Source: Candidatus Peribacteria bacterium RIFCSPHIGHO2_01_FULL_55_13
Lineage (GTDB): Bacteria > Patescibacteriota > Gracilibacteria > Peribacterales > Peribacteraceae
Assembly: GCA_001788925.1 (NCBI GenBank)
Contig: MFXS01000007.1
Location: 16,078-67,019, forward strand
Length of the DNA stretch: 50,942 nt
Direction: 5' to 3'
Shown here: piece after piece, positions 6,634 through 16,064 of the stretch
Numbering within the stretch: the first letter of the stretch is position 1
How the letters are laid out: the number at the start of each line of letters is the position of its first letter
Made by a program: the position numbers and the translations under genes
Notes under the pieces: generated by a model
Told to the model about the DNA's origin: nothing
Database searches by the model: none
The model's input: only the letters and a program-made list of their open reading frames with translations

Positions 6634-9600
6634 ATGCCCACTCCGTATTTTCTCAATCGCACATCTGCGATCCTCCTCGGCAGCGCTCTGATGCTCCTCA
6701 GTGCATCGGCCGCGGCCGCGCCACGGGCCACGGAAAATCTTCCCGAGCCGTACCGCATCCCGACAGCCTATCCTTCAAACATCGGCGAGATCCGCGATGT
6801 TACGGGAGATGCACTGCAGGGATGGGAAGGCGAAATCCATCAGGATCTTTCAGAGCGCGCGGTCTGCGGCGGATGGGACATGAGCGATACAGTGCAGGGT
6901 AAAATTCCCGTGGTGTCCGGAGTGCCGGGCCGCAAAGGTATTCCCTTGGGAAATATTCCTTCTGGCATGGCAGCGCGCGATGAAAGTAGTGGAGCGCTCG
7001 GAGACGGGTATCTCTACCCCGATGTCAGCGAGGTGAAAGGGTGGAGCACGGCATGCCAGGCGGGATTTCCTCCGTATCTGGATGACGGCCCGCCGTGCAA
7101 AGACCCCAACAATAAGAACTACGGCACCCCGAAACAATGTGAGGATTTGTGTCCGCGGATCAATGCCTGGCAGTTTCCGATTTGGGTAGTCATCTGGGTA
7201 CGGCCTGCACCCCTTGCTGATATGTCTATATGCGTGCAGCAGGGCAAGGGGGGGAAAGAGCTGAACTATGACTCCTTCAATGGAGACTGCTGTGAACGTA
7301 ATGGAACAGACGAAGAAACGGTATCTCCCGCCTACACACAATGCATGACAGAAGTGGGAGACGAGGCGTACTGCAGAGGTCTGTACCCTCCACAACCCGG
7401 AGTAAGTTGTGCAGGTAAATATGGGAGTGATGCAGACGACCCACGGCACGACCCCGGTCTTCCTGCAGATGCTAAATGCAACGAATCACCAGGTTTAGGT
7501 TATATACAAACCGCCGTGATCTTTTCTGGTTGGTATTACTGCTGCACGGGAGCAATTGTGAGAGAGTTGAATTACGATGATTGCAAGCTTGAAGATCCGG
7601 CTGCATGTGTAGCGCACAGCGATCCTCGGCGAAACTGTGTGCGGTGCGAGGGGGACGGTCTGCCAGTCCCCAATGGAGCGTCTCCGGCAAGGGATACTAA
7701 TGGTGATCTGATTCCGCGGGGGCCTGCGCCTCTCCGTCAAGAAACCGGTTGCCGCGCCGGGTACGACGCGACGATCGACGGCAATGTGATGAACCCGGGG
7801 AGATTCGTCTCCTACTACCGCGAATATCCCGTTGCGGGATACAGCCGCGATGCAGTGGATCAAGCTCCGAAAGATGTCACTGCCCGCCAGGGCGTTCCTG
7901 TCTCGTGTTACGGTTTTTACCGCGAATTTGATCCGAAGACCACCCGTACTGCCGATGCGGACTCGCGGTGTGTGATCGCCGCGTATCAATCGAACAATGA
8001 ATTCCGCCTCTTCTACAAAACCCAGCTCGGGCACGGCAGCTTCGGCGAGACGAGCGTATACCCCGACCCCGATCCGACGGCCGATACGGAAATCCGCGAT
8101 CCCGGCTTCAATGCCGACGAAGACCTCTGGTACCAGAACCTGGGAGGAGCCTTCAGTCTGCTGAATGGAAAAAAGTTTAAAGAGGCCGGACAGGACATCA
8201 CGTTCGCGCTGCTTTCGCTCGATTCCACGCTGGAGCGTGTGCGCGGTCCGATGCTCGCGCCCTCGGGCGCCTCGGCTGGTTCCGTTTCGTCCGGAAGAGG
8301 GCCGGATCCTTATGAAAGCATGCGTTCTCCCGGAGCGTTGCGCCGCGCGTTCGACGATTCCGTGAGCAACCAGCGCGGCCCCGCCCGTACGATCGCCGAG
8401 TGGTGGCAGAAACAGGAAACCGCCATGCAGGACGTGGTGCATCCCGCGGTCGCGCACATCATCTTTCCTTCTGCATGGAGCGCGAATCTCAATCTGCAGC
8501 ACCACTTCCCGAGCCCTGTTTTGCCCGAACCTCCCACAACGCCGGTTCCCCCGGGCAACTATGACCCGCGCAGAGACACGATCGAAGTGCAGACGGAATT
8601 GCGCGACGATCTTCTCGGGGAAGTCGCCTCATTTCTGGAAGAAGCTCTCATCGCTCCGGTGGAAGAGCGCAGTGTGACCATCGTGGTGCCCTTCGGTTCC
8701 GCGACGGACTTCCGCGCATACAAGGAGGGATGGGTGCGGTGGCAAAAGATGCGTGAAGACGCGGGGAAGCCGGTGCCCCCGGAGACGCAGCCGTTCATCG
8801 ACCGCCTGGAGGAATATGCCGTACAGATTGATGGAGCGCGGGCACTGCGGGGGCAACTGGCACGATCGCTGGCCGCATCACTGGAGCGCCAGGCGGATGC
8901 GGCGCAGGCGGTGCACGACTGGCTGGAAACGAATCTCGACGACTTCCGCGATTTCCAGCAGGAACGCCAGCAGAGGCAGCAACTCATCTACCGCTGGCGC
9001 GATCTTCAGACGGCGTACCGCAACTTCCACGACAAGACCAATATGCCTTGGTGCAAGAATGACGCGTTTACGACGCCCATCTACTCTCTGCTCGACTCCT
9101 GGATGCTGGGACGCCCGGATCTCAACGGACAGTCGCTTCCGCAGATCTCGTACCCTCGTCCGGAAGATGTGTACATCGATCTCTCCGTGTTCCAGACAGA
9201 CCAGGTTCCACTCGTTGTCCCTGTCTTAAAACCCGTGCAGATCCTGGTATCGCATGACATGTTAAGCCCGCCTTTCGTGTTCCAGGAAGAGGTCAGTATC
9301 CCCGTGCTTCCTCCACTCCCTCCTCTGCCGGATGCCGCTTCCAGCATGGTCGCGGCGATTCCCGACCTGGAAGTCGGTCCTGCGCTTTCCATCACCTTCC
9401 CCGATGTATCACTCGTCTTGAATGCCTACTCTCAATGTATGGAGGATGTGGGGGATGAGTCATACTGCCGCGCGCTCTATGGAGACAGCGACCCGTTGAT
9501 CTCGATGGAAAAACTTGTGGGTGGTATGAATGCCAAGTACAAACAATTCTGGGATGCTGTGACCAAACCACGCTGCGACACGGCGGAAGCCGCCAAGCGC

Positions 9601-10080
9601 TGCGCGGGAGCGGACCCGGCGGAAGGCGACTGCTGCGTGCAACCGGGAGAGGAGAAATACTGCAGGAGAGGATGGAATTCCGATACCTGCGTCCATGTGG
9701 AAATGGATCTCCTGGAACGCTTCACGCGAATCGGCGCACGGCCGGCCGTGCAACTTCTGGAAGATTTCCTGGTGATCGGCTCCTGGCGAACTCCTGGTAA
9801 CGCGAACGCGGATTTCCCGCCGTGTGACCCGCAAGACTGGGCCTGCTTGAACCTGCACGCCGTCCGCATGGAGCCCCGCTACGGATGGGGCGCGGAAATG
9901 AGCACGAGCAGCGCGGACGCCGCCATCGATGCCCTGCGCGCCCGGATGTTCCAGGAAACATTGCAATCGCCGCAGTTCCCCTATCAGGCCCCCTCCGAAA
10001 CCATTGTCCCATCGTTTGATGTCCGCCCGCCGCTTGATCTGTCGCCCCTCTCGCCTTCCCCCTCCATAATTTCTCCGTGA
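6634..10080 (+). CDS. large exported cysteine-rich protein 1 (1148 aa)
   Basis: No family recognised. I start at the ATG at 6634, the first giving a clean signal peptide (hydrophobic AILLGSALMLLSASAAAAP); TACAAT lies 14 nt upstream, while the track's TTG start is 60 bp earlier. The mature protein has many cysteines, often as CC pairs (GDCCERNG, WYYCCTGA, GDCCVQPG). A distinctive motif occurs twice, YTQCMTEVGDEAYCRGLYP (about residue 235) and YSQCMEDVGDESYCRALYG (about 932), and recurs in proteins 3 and 4 of the operon. A helical, Gln/Arg-rich stretch lies near residues 690-800, and proline-rich linkers separate blocks. There is no second membrane segment, so it is probably released or assembled outside. 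It is first of five overlapping genes. Confidence 0.85.
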   Translation: MPTPYFLNRTSAILLGSALMLLSASAAAAPRATENLPEPYRIPTAYPSNIGEIRDVTGDALQGWEGEIHQDLSERAVCGGWDMSDTVQGKIPVVSGVPGRKGIPLGNIPSGMAARDESSGALGDGYLYPDVSEVKGWSTACQAGFPPYLDDGPPCKDPNNKNYGTPKQCEDLCPRINAWQFPIWVVIWVRPAPLADMSICVQQGKGGKELNYDSFNGDCCERNGTDEETVSPAYTQCMTEVGDEAYCRGLYPPQPGVSCAGKYGSDADDPRHDPGLPADAKCNESPGLGYIQTAVIFSGWYYCCTGAIVRELNYDDCKLEDPAACVAHSDPRRNCVRCEGDGLPVPNGASPARDTNGDLIPRGPAPLRQETGCRAGYDATIDGNVMNPGRFVSYYREYPVAGYSRDAVDQAPKDVTARQGVPVSCYGFYREFDPKTTRTADADSRCVIAAYQSNNEFRLFYKTQLGHGSFGETSVYPDPDPTADTEIRDPGFNADEDLWYQNLGGAFSLLNGKKFKEAGQDITFALLSLDSTLERVRGPMLAPSGASAGSVSSGRGPDPYESMRSPGALRRAFDDSVSNQRGPARTIAEWWQKQETAMQDVVHPAVAHIIFPSAWSANLNLQHHFPSPVLPEPPTTPVPPGNYDPRRDTIEVQTELRDDLLGEVASFLEEALIAPVEERSVTIVVPFGSATDFRAYKEGWVRWQKMREDAGKPVPPETQPFIDRLEEYAVQIDGARALRGQLARSLAASLERQADAAQAVHDWLETNLDDFRDFQQERQQRQQLIYRWRDLQTAYRNFHDKTNMPWCKNDAFTTPIYSLLDSWMLGRPDLNGQSLPQISYPRPEDVYIDLSVFQTDQVPLVVPVLKPVQILVSHDMLSPPFVFQEEVSIPVLPPLPPLPDAASSMVAAIPDLEVGPALSITFPDVSLVLNAYSQCMEDVGDESYCRALYGDSDPLISMEKLVGGMNAKYKQFWDAVTKPRCDTAEAAKRCAGADPAEGDCCVQPGEEKYCRRGWNSDTCVHVEMDLLERFTRIGARPAVQLLEDFLVIGSWRTPGNANADFPPCDPQDWACLNLHAVRMEPRYGWGAEMSTSSADAAIDALRARMFQETLQSPQFPYQAPSETIVPSFDVRPPLDLSPLSPSPSIISP

Positions 10081-10952
10081 GCCGCCCTCTCTTTTTCCGC
10101 CGGCTTCCCGCGGGGTTCTGCGCCTTGCTTCTGGTATGCGCGCTTCTGCCGCGGCAAGCCGGAGCAAGTCATACGTCGGACTACCCGGCATGCCGCGACG
10201 CCCTGGATTGGCAGGGCTGGAAGGAGCAGCGCCTCTGGCGCGCCACACTCTTCGGCGTCAAGCGGGCGCGTGAGGCGGAAGCATCTGAAGTGCGGTTTTC
10301 AAAAGACCGCAGCATCTGGATCAAGTCTCACATCAGCGCCGGCGGCACCTCCGCCGTGGATGAGTGGCGCTCGCTCTCTCCAGGATACGAAAGCGTCACG
10401 TGGTACAACTCCCTCATCGACAGCCAGACCGATATCACCCCGCGCCGCGGCATCTTCGACACACGCCAGCGGATGTCCTCAGAATTGGTCCCCTACATCA
10501 CGCAGTCGTACCGCAGTTTGGAATGCCGCCTTGAGGCGATCTGTGAACTACTTGCGCTTTCGGAGCCCCACAAAGAGCACTCCCCGCAGACGGTGACCGT
10601 GAAAGTTTTTGGCTGTGGGGATATGCCTGCAAAGACCCTCCCGGAATGTCATCTGGAAAGTAACCCCACCCAGCTCACCACCCAGGGCGACATCCACCAG
10701 TACTGCCAGACGATGATCGCGACGATCCGGAAGCGGGAGACGCAGATCGCAAAACTCGTGATGGAGTACGACGCCGGATACCGTTCGATCCTGCAGCTTT
10801 CCGGCATTATGCGGGGATTCCTCGGCGAAATGCGCGGAACAGTGCTTGGGTCGCTGCGCGGAGCGACGGACCTGATTACCACCTTCAGCCGCGTACCGTG
10901 CTTCATCGGTTCCTGCGACGATGCTCCCGCCACAATGATGACTTCCCCATAA
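10077..10952 (+). CDS. exported cysteine-rich protein 2 (291 aa)
   Basis: Unrecognised. GTG start overlapping the stop of the previous gene (GTGA). A signal peptide, LPAGFCALLLVCALLPRQAGA, is followed by cysteines spaced through a mainly helical protein (CRLEAICELLALS in the middle, VPCFIGSCDDA near the end). A long predicted helix (LQLSGIMRGFLGEMRGTVLGSLRGA) precedes the last cysteine pair. It lacks the QCM...DE.YC motif of its neighbours but has a similar layout to protein 3: a central tyrosine/cysteine helix, then a long helix, then terminal cysteines. That resemblance is only by eye. Its role is presumably in the same extracellular assembly. Confidence 0.8.
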   Translation: MSRPLFFRRLPAGFCALLLVCALLPRQAGASHTSDYPACRDALDWQGWKEQRLWRATLFGVKRAREAEASEVRFSKDRSIWIKSHISAGGTSAVDEWRSLSPGYESVTWYNSLIDSQTDITPRRGIFDTRQRMSSELVPYITQSYRSLECRLEAICELLALSEPHKEHSPQTVTVKVFGCGDMPAKTLPECHLESNPTQLTTQGDIHQYCQTMIATIRKRETQIAKLVMEYDAGYRSILQLSGIMRGFLGEMRGTVLGSLRGATDLITTFSRVPCFIGSCDDAPATMMTSP

Positions 10953-11863
10953 TGCCCATGCCATGGCGACTGCTTCTCATCGGCATGACACTGACCGCCG
11001 GCCTCGCGCACGCCGCGGAGTGGGAACAGCCGTACCCGAAGCTCGGGTCATGCACCAAGAAAGATACGATCGCCTTTTTTGACCCCCGGTACGCGCAGTG
11101 CATGGAAGACACGGGCGACGAGGCCTATTGCTCTTCGTTGTATCCGGTCACGTCGCTGCCGTTTGATCAATGGGCGACCACGTATCACGGGAACATCAAC
11201 CGCGTTGTGGAGGATTTTCTGGGGCAGACCGAAGAGGACCACCTGGCGCTACGGAGGCGGGGATCGGGCCCGGTATCCTGCACACAGCAAAGCGACCGCG
11301 CCTCCCCGCTGATTGCCGCAATCGCCCACACGCTCGAGCCGTGGGAAAACGGACCGGCAACCTTTTACCAATCGGACACCGCGCCCGTGCTTCTGGAATA
11401 TCTGCGCGTCTATGAGTGCAGCCTCATCGAGAGATCACTGTCTCTCCCCATAGAAATCTGGCGGGAGGAAGACGCGCGCGGACGGTTGCTGCCGGCAGGA
11501 CTCCCGGGCAATCCCCTCTTTTTCATGAACATTTGGGTGCTATGGGCGGGGCAATCGGAGCATATCCGCAGGGAAATGGCCATCGCCCGTCCCACGCTGG
11601 AACGGGCGCTGTCATTTATGGGCACCGTGCACATGACACGGATGCTGGAACGCGATACCGAGTGCATCCAGCGCGCCTCGCTCGACATCCGCAATGCCTT
11701 CGCGCTTTCCGCGGATACCGCGGCGTGCATGCCCAGAATCTGGAACGCGAAGGATCCTCTTCGCAACACCCCCGCGTGCGCCGACAATCTCGACAATGAC
11801 AATGACGGAGCCACGGATCTCGATGACACCGGCTGCGACTCTCTTACCGACATGACCGAATGA
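10952..11863 (+). CDS. exported cysteine-rich protein 3 (303 aa) with Asp-rich calcium-type tail
   Basis: Unrecognised family. Start chosen at 10952, where TAATG overlaps the previous stop and gives a standard signal peptide (LLLIGMTLTAGLAHAAEW); the track's start lies inside gene 2. The operon motif appears once at about residue 46, YAQCMEDTGDEAYCSSLYP. The C-terminus, CADNLDNDNDGATDLDDTGC, matches the short cysteine-bracketed DxDxDG repeat found at the ends of many secreted bacterial proteins and usually thought to bind calcium. The stop overlaps the next start (ATGA). Confidence 0.82.
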   Translation: MPMPWRLLLIGMTLTAGLAHAAEWEQPYPKLGSCTKKDTIAFFDPRYAQCMEDTGDEAYCSSLYPVTSLPFDQWATTYHGNINRVVEDFLGQTEEDHLALRRRGSGPVSCTQQSDRASPLIAAIAHTLEPWENGPATFYQSDTAPVLLEYLRVYECSLIERSLSLPIEIWREEDARGRLLPAGLPGNPLFFMNIWVLWAGQSEHIRREMAIARPTLERALSFMGTVHMTRMLERDTECIQRASLDIRNAFALSADTAACMPRIWNAKDPLRNTPACADNLDNDNDGATDLDDTGCDSLTDMTE

Positions 11864-14388
11864 GACGCTCTTCTTTTATCAGCGGCATAGCCCTCGCGTT
11901 GCTACTCTCCTTTGGAGCGGTCCCCGCAGATTCCGCCCGCGCCGCCGATTTGACGCTCTACATGCGCCTGAAGACGATCTCGGAAAAGCAGGTGCTGGGA
12001 GATGTGGAGCCCGACATCGCGGCGTACGTGCAGTCGCTCGTGCAGTCGCAGTACGACGACACTCTTGCTCTGGACGACATCAGCGTCGCTGCGCGCGCGC
12101 CGGGCGCATTTCAGGGGCGCTGCGGCGCCCGGGGAATCCAGGCGAGCAAATGCGCGGATCTGGAACGGCAGATCCGCCGCCTGGTGGAACGTGAAGAGCG
12201 GGTGCGAAAACTGGGAAGAGATCTCTTCCTCACAACCGGGAGCTATGAGGTCCCACTCAGCGAATCTCTTGGGAAATTTGCGGCGGTAAGCCCCCCCTTG
12301 GGAAGCCTGCTCACTATCTGGGAATCGGGGAGCGACCGTGCGGTGAATCCCGATGCGTTCGTCCATACCACTGCGGCGCCCCTCCCCGATCCCGACGGCA
12401 AGACGGAAGACGCCTACACGGAGTTGAAGGATGCACTGGACGCGTTGGTAGAAGATGCCGGCGGCCCGAAGGAGGACTTGAGTGAGCTTGCCGCGGCGGT
12501 GGCGCGCTACCGGTTCGGCTATACAGCGGTGCGCAGCGAGGGATCCTGCGACGCCGCGATCGGCGGGATTGGTGAACTGAGCCAGCTCACGCAGCGTTGG
12601 TGCGCGCTCGAAGACGAACTGCACGACGTCTGGAACCATCTTCATGCCAGTCTTACCGCGCGGCCGCTGCCCCCGGACAGCAGCGAAGTCGTCTTCTTCC
12701 CTACCTGGCTCTTCAAGGACATCAACGTGGTGGTCTGGGCCACCAACCGCGACGTGGGAATAGAGTGGGAGATCCCGCTCGAGCCCGTCCTGCCGTGGTT
12801 GATGGATGACCGCGAGTATCAGACCTGCATGGAGGAAAATAATGACGACGAAGCCTATTGCTCCTCCCGTTTCCCGCCTGTCCCTATTCCGGGCGGTGCG
12901 CTTTTGAATCCGCCCGATCCTCCCCCCTTCGCAACGGGAGTCTGCGGCATGCCCCTGGGAAGCCGGGGATTTCTCTGCCAGCCCATCGAACAACATGAAT
13001 GCGCCATCGCACTGGCGCCGAACGGCTCCAGTAATGCAACGGGTACGGGCCTCTATCTCACTTCCTGCAAGGAACCCATCTTACAAACGCCCGTCCGGAT
13101 GAGCTTTGCGGGACCGGATGTCTGCGGCGTGGGTGGTTGGCGCATGCAGACGGAGCCGGCATCCGAGCCCGACAATCCTGGGGTGCAGACGGGATTGCTT
13201 CCGACTCAATGCAGTAATTGCTCGGTGGACATCTACTGCTCATCCTCATGTCCTGAAGGTGGAGCATATACCGATGCGCGCGACGCAAGCGGCCGCATTG
13301 GGATTTGTATTCCGGAAACGATCCAGGGAAGCACAGCAATTTTTCAGACTCTTATTCTCCACGAACTTGTCCACGCACAGCAGACCTGCAGCAACCCGCG
13401 CGAGATTCTGACCGGCGACCTCAACTACTGCTGCAGCAGCGAATACCAGGCGTACCTCGTGCAGTGCATCGCGTTCGCCGAAGACGGCATTCTTCAGGAC
13501 ATGCAGGTGACGCATCAGGGAAAGCGCATCAATGTCACGCCGGAGCTCTGCGCGGCCACGCTGAGCACCCTAAGTTGTTCCTCGCTCGGACAGTGCAGCG
13601 AGTCGCCCATTCCGCCGGCGGAGATGAAACAGGCAATGCTTGAGGCAGTGGAGCGCAGCAAGAGCCGCCTGAATCTTCCCGTCAGCTGCGCCGATGCCGT
13701 GAACAGAATGGATACGCGCTCGAAGGCGATCCTCGCCTCCCTGCCAAAGGCATGCACGCCCGAATGCCGCAGCGAATTTGAAAACACCATCGGCAACAAT
13801 CTCTGCTTCATCGGACAGTGCATTGAGCAGTCATGGGAGGAAGAACGGATTGTGCCGGGAAGAATGTCTCTAAATGTGGGCGACGAAGCGTTCCCGTGGG
13901 ACAGCTGCATCGGCGCGGAGCCCGCCGCCAATACCGATCTTCCCGCATCGTCGCTTTTGATGCTTCCCACCCTAGCGTTCCCCCCCCTTCCCGACTACCG
14001 GCCGTGGGACATCGCCAATAGCACAGACATTGCGCTCTGCCAGCTGCTGGGGCTGCCCGCACGCACACCACCGACTCTCTGCGCTGCTGAAGTCTCACGC
14101 CAGCTCAGCCGGCCCCTCAGTGATCCACTGGACATGATGATCAACCTTGCGGCGTCCGTGGAAGACCAGCTCGATCCGGCGGTGGAACTGGAGCGCATGG
14201 CTCCGAACGTCGGCACGCGGTATGCCACCTCCCTCTACCGCACCCAGCTCGGGGCTTTGCGCCGCGCATTCGCCGAAATCTTTGACGGTGCCGCGGTGAT
14301 GCTGGAGGAAATCAGCAAGACCTCTTTCCCCGAGCAGGCCTGTTCCCGCGTGGATGGCACGTGCCCCTTCCTCCCCTCTGCGCCGTGA
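11860..14388 (+). CDS. exported cysteine-rich protein 4 (842 aa) with HExxH metalloprotease-like motif
   Basis: ATG overlaps the stop of gene 3. A signal peptide (ALALLLSFGAVPADSARA) leads a long protein with the operon motif in variant form at about residue 320 (YQTCMEENNDDEAYCSS). Near residue 501 is ILHELVHAQQTC, a fit to the zinc-binding HExxH of zincins, with a plausible third ligand glutamate some 25 residues later in SSEYQAYLVQC, as in gluzincin-type proteins. Cysteines are very dense around this segment (YCSSSCPEGG, LNYCCSSEYQ), pointing to a disulfide-stabilised extracellular fold. A zinc peptidase domain is inferred from the motif alone; the rest is unassigned. Confidence 0.82.
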   Translation: MRRSSFISGIALALLLSFGAVPADSARAADLTLYMRLKTISEKQVLGDVEPDIAAYVQSLVQSQYDDTLALDDISVAARAPGAFQGRCGARGIQASKCADLERQIRRLVEREERVRKLGRDLFLTTGSYEVPLSESLGKFAAVSPPLGSLLTIWESGSDRAVNPDAFVHTTAAPLPDPDGKTEDAYTELKDALDALVEDAGGPKEDLSELAAAVARYRFGYTAVRSEGSCDAAIGGIGELSQLTQRWCALEDELHDVWNHLHASLTARPLPPDSSEVVFFPTWLFKDINVVVWATNRDVGIEWEIPLEPVLPWLMDDREYQTCMEENNDDEAYCSSRFPPVPIPGGALLNPPDPPPFATGVCGMPLGSRGFLCQPIEQHECAIALAPNGSSNATGTGLYLTSCKEPILQTPVRMSFAGPDVCGVGGWRMQTEPASEPDNPGVQTGLLPTQCSNCSVDIYCSSSCPEGGAYTDARDASGRIGICIPETIQGSTAIFQTLILHELVHAQQTCSNPREILTGDLNYCCSSEYQAYLVQCIAFAEDGILQDMQVTHQGKRINVTPELCAATLSTLSCSSLGQCSESPIPPAEMKQAMLEAVERSKSRLNLPVSCADAVNRMDTRSKAILASLPKACTPECRSEFENTIGNNLCFIGQCIEQSWEEERIVPGRMSLNVGDEAFPWDSCIGAEPAANTDLPASSLLMLPTLAFPPLPDYRPWDIANSTDIALCQLLGLPARTPPTLCAAEVSRQLSRPLSDPLDMMINLAASVEDQLDPAVELERMAPNVGTRYATSLYRTQLGALRRAFAEIFDGAAVMLEEISKTSFPEQACSRVDGTCPFLPSAP

Positions 14389-16004
14389 TGCGTCTACTCA
14401 GACATCTGACGGCAGGAATGGCAGGAAGGTTAGGAAAGGTCTTTTTTGTTCTGGTAATCATTCCTGGAAACGCCTCTGCGCTCACAGTCGACGAGATCGT
14501 CGCGATCCCCCCCGTCTCCGACCACTACGTGCAGCGCGTGCTCGACCGAGCAAATGCGGGAATCGCCCAGGCCGACACCATGTCTGCGCCGGGCGGTCCC
14601 ATTTTCGATATGTTCAAGCCGTGGTTTATCTTCTTCGCCACAAGCGCGATGCTCAGCACGGTGGATACGCGCATGCAGGTTACGAATATGCAGCGCGACC
14701 TCATGGAGGCCACGCCGTGCCTGCATCTGGATGTCGTCATCCTGCAGTCGAAGGTGGAAAAGGTGCGCCAGGAAATGCACACCGCCCTCGACGCCGGACA
14801 GCCGTATAAAATGGTGTATCTGCAGCAGCTCATCCGTTTTCTTAACGCCCGCACGGATCAACTGATGCGCGGAGCTAGGGATCCGCTGTATGAGGACACG
14901 ACCTGGGCGAAGGGACAGGTATTCGATCCGCCCAACCCCGTTTGGTGCTGCCCCGCGGGCATTCCGGGAAACACCTGCACGTTCACGGACGATGCGGTCT
15001 GCATCGCGGATGGGGGAAATCCCTTCACGACCCCCCGGGCATGTCAGGAGTACGGGTGCCTTTTGCCGGATTCCCAAAATCCGCTCGAGGGAAAGCTCTG
15101 CCCGTTCCATTCCGATTACCTGCCCCCCGCGGTCTCGGGATACGGATGTGATCTTGATGCGTTACCCGGTGAAGCATTGGGCCATACGCCGACCGCAGCG
15201 GAGATGGGTGCGCTCGCCGAACTCATTCTGCAGCGCGATGTGTTCGTAACGCGCCTGCAGAACTTTGCGCCGCTCGCGGAGGAGATCGACGCGATGAGCG
15301 GCGTGGACCCGGACTATGCGTCGCTCGGCAGCGGCCTCTCACGTGAGCACGGAGAAGCGTTCGGATGCCTGCAGGACATGGACCTGGCTCGACAGATCGG
15401 GGCCACGTCGCTGCTGCAGGCGATGCCCGCGGGATCCGCGGAAACCCGGGGCGCTTTTTCCATCCCCAAAAACGAACCCTGGATCATGGTTCGGCTCTCG
15501 GCGCTCCTGCAGCAATGGGGACAACGCCGGCCGCAGGCGAAAGATCTGCGTTACCCGCCGGAATTCCCGCCGGGACCCGAACGCGACGATGCCGAGGTGC
15601 GCGAGGAAGCCAAGCCCACACTCTTCAAGGCGCGCGACTGGTACGTGCGCACGGTCTTCCAGTCCTGGAACACCTATCATGGAAAAAAGGAGGCGATCTC
15701 GCTGGCGGCTTCTCAGGACAATATCCTCCAGATACAGGAGGCCTCGCCGCAGATGAACGCGGTCACGCAGCGTCTGCGCGCGCTCACACAGAATCACGCG
15801 CAGGGGGTGCGTTCTTTTGCAAAAGGCTTCGCCTACTACCTGCGCCGCTCCTGCATCTACCGCCCCTGTAACGCCAAGCTCGACCAGGTGCTCCGGATCG
15901 TCTTTCAGAATTCCTGTTTCCCCTATGCAAGCGGGCTCTATTTCGGCAATGAGGATGCGCATGAGGATTGCCGGGAGGACGCGGAAATCACTGTCAGCCC
16001 CTGA
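14388..16004 (+). CDS. exported cysteine-rich protein 5 (538 aa)
   Basis: Last gene of the operon, unrecognised. TGATG joins it to gene 4, and I start at that ATG (a GTG one codon earlier is possible). A signal-like segment (VFFVLVIIPGNASA) is followed by LTVDEIVAIPP. Residues 60-170 are mainly helical and contain a moderately hydrophobic stretch (FKPWFIFFATSAML) that could contact membrane. A cysteine cluster sits at about 185-260 (WCCPAGIPGNTC, then several single cysteines). The C-terminal half is helical and ends with four cysteines in SCIYRPCN and NSCFPYA. The QCM...YC motif is missing. No terminator is evident before dnaE 60 bp on. Confidence 0.8.
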   Translation: MRLLRHLTAGMAGRLGKVFFVLVIIPGNASALTVDEIVAIPPVSDHYVQRVLDRANAGIAQADTMSAPGGPIFDMFKPWFIFFATSAMLSTVDTRMQVTNMQRDLMEATPCLHLDVVILQSKVEKVRQEMHTALDAGQPYKMVYLQQLIRFLNARTDQLMRGARDPLYEDTTWAKGQVFDPPNPVWCCPAGIPGNTCTFTDDAVCIADGGNPFTTPRACQEYGCLLPDSQNPLEGKLCPFHSDYLPPAVSGYGCDLDALPGEALGHTPTAAEMGALAELILQRDVFVTRLQNFAPLAEEIDAMSGVDPDYASLGSGLSREHGEAFGCLQDMDLARQIGATSLLQAMPAGSAETRGAFSIPKNEPWIMVRLSALLQQWGQRRPQAKDLRYPPEFPPGPERDDAEVREEAKPTLFKARDWYVRTVFQSWNTYHGKKEAISLAASQDNILQIQEASPQMNAVTQRLRALTQNHAQGVRSFAKGFAYYLRRSCIYRPCNAKLDQVLRIVFQNSCFPYASGLYFGNEDAHEDCREDAEITVSP

Positions 16005-16064
16005 TCTGGATATCCAGGGATTCGAGTACTCGCCGCCCCGAAGAAGCGATAAGATTTCTGGGAC

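Noticed and set aside
6634-16004. Type IV secretion / conjugation operon (cysteine-rich TraU/TraN-like)
   Set aside because: Cysteine richness and signal peptides fit loosely, but no ATPase, coupling protein or recognisable Tra motif occurs nearby; I leave the family open.
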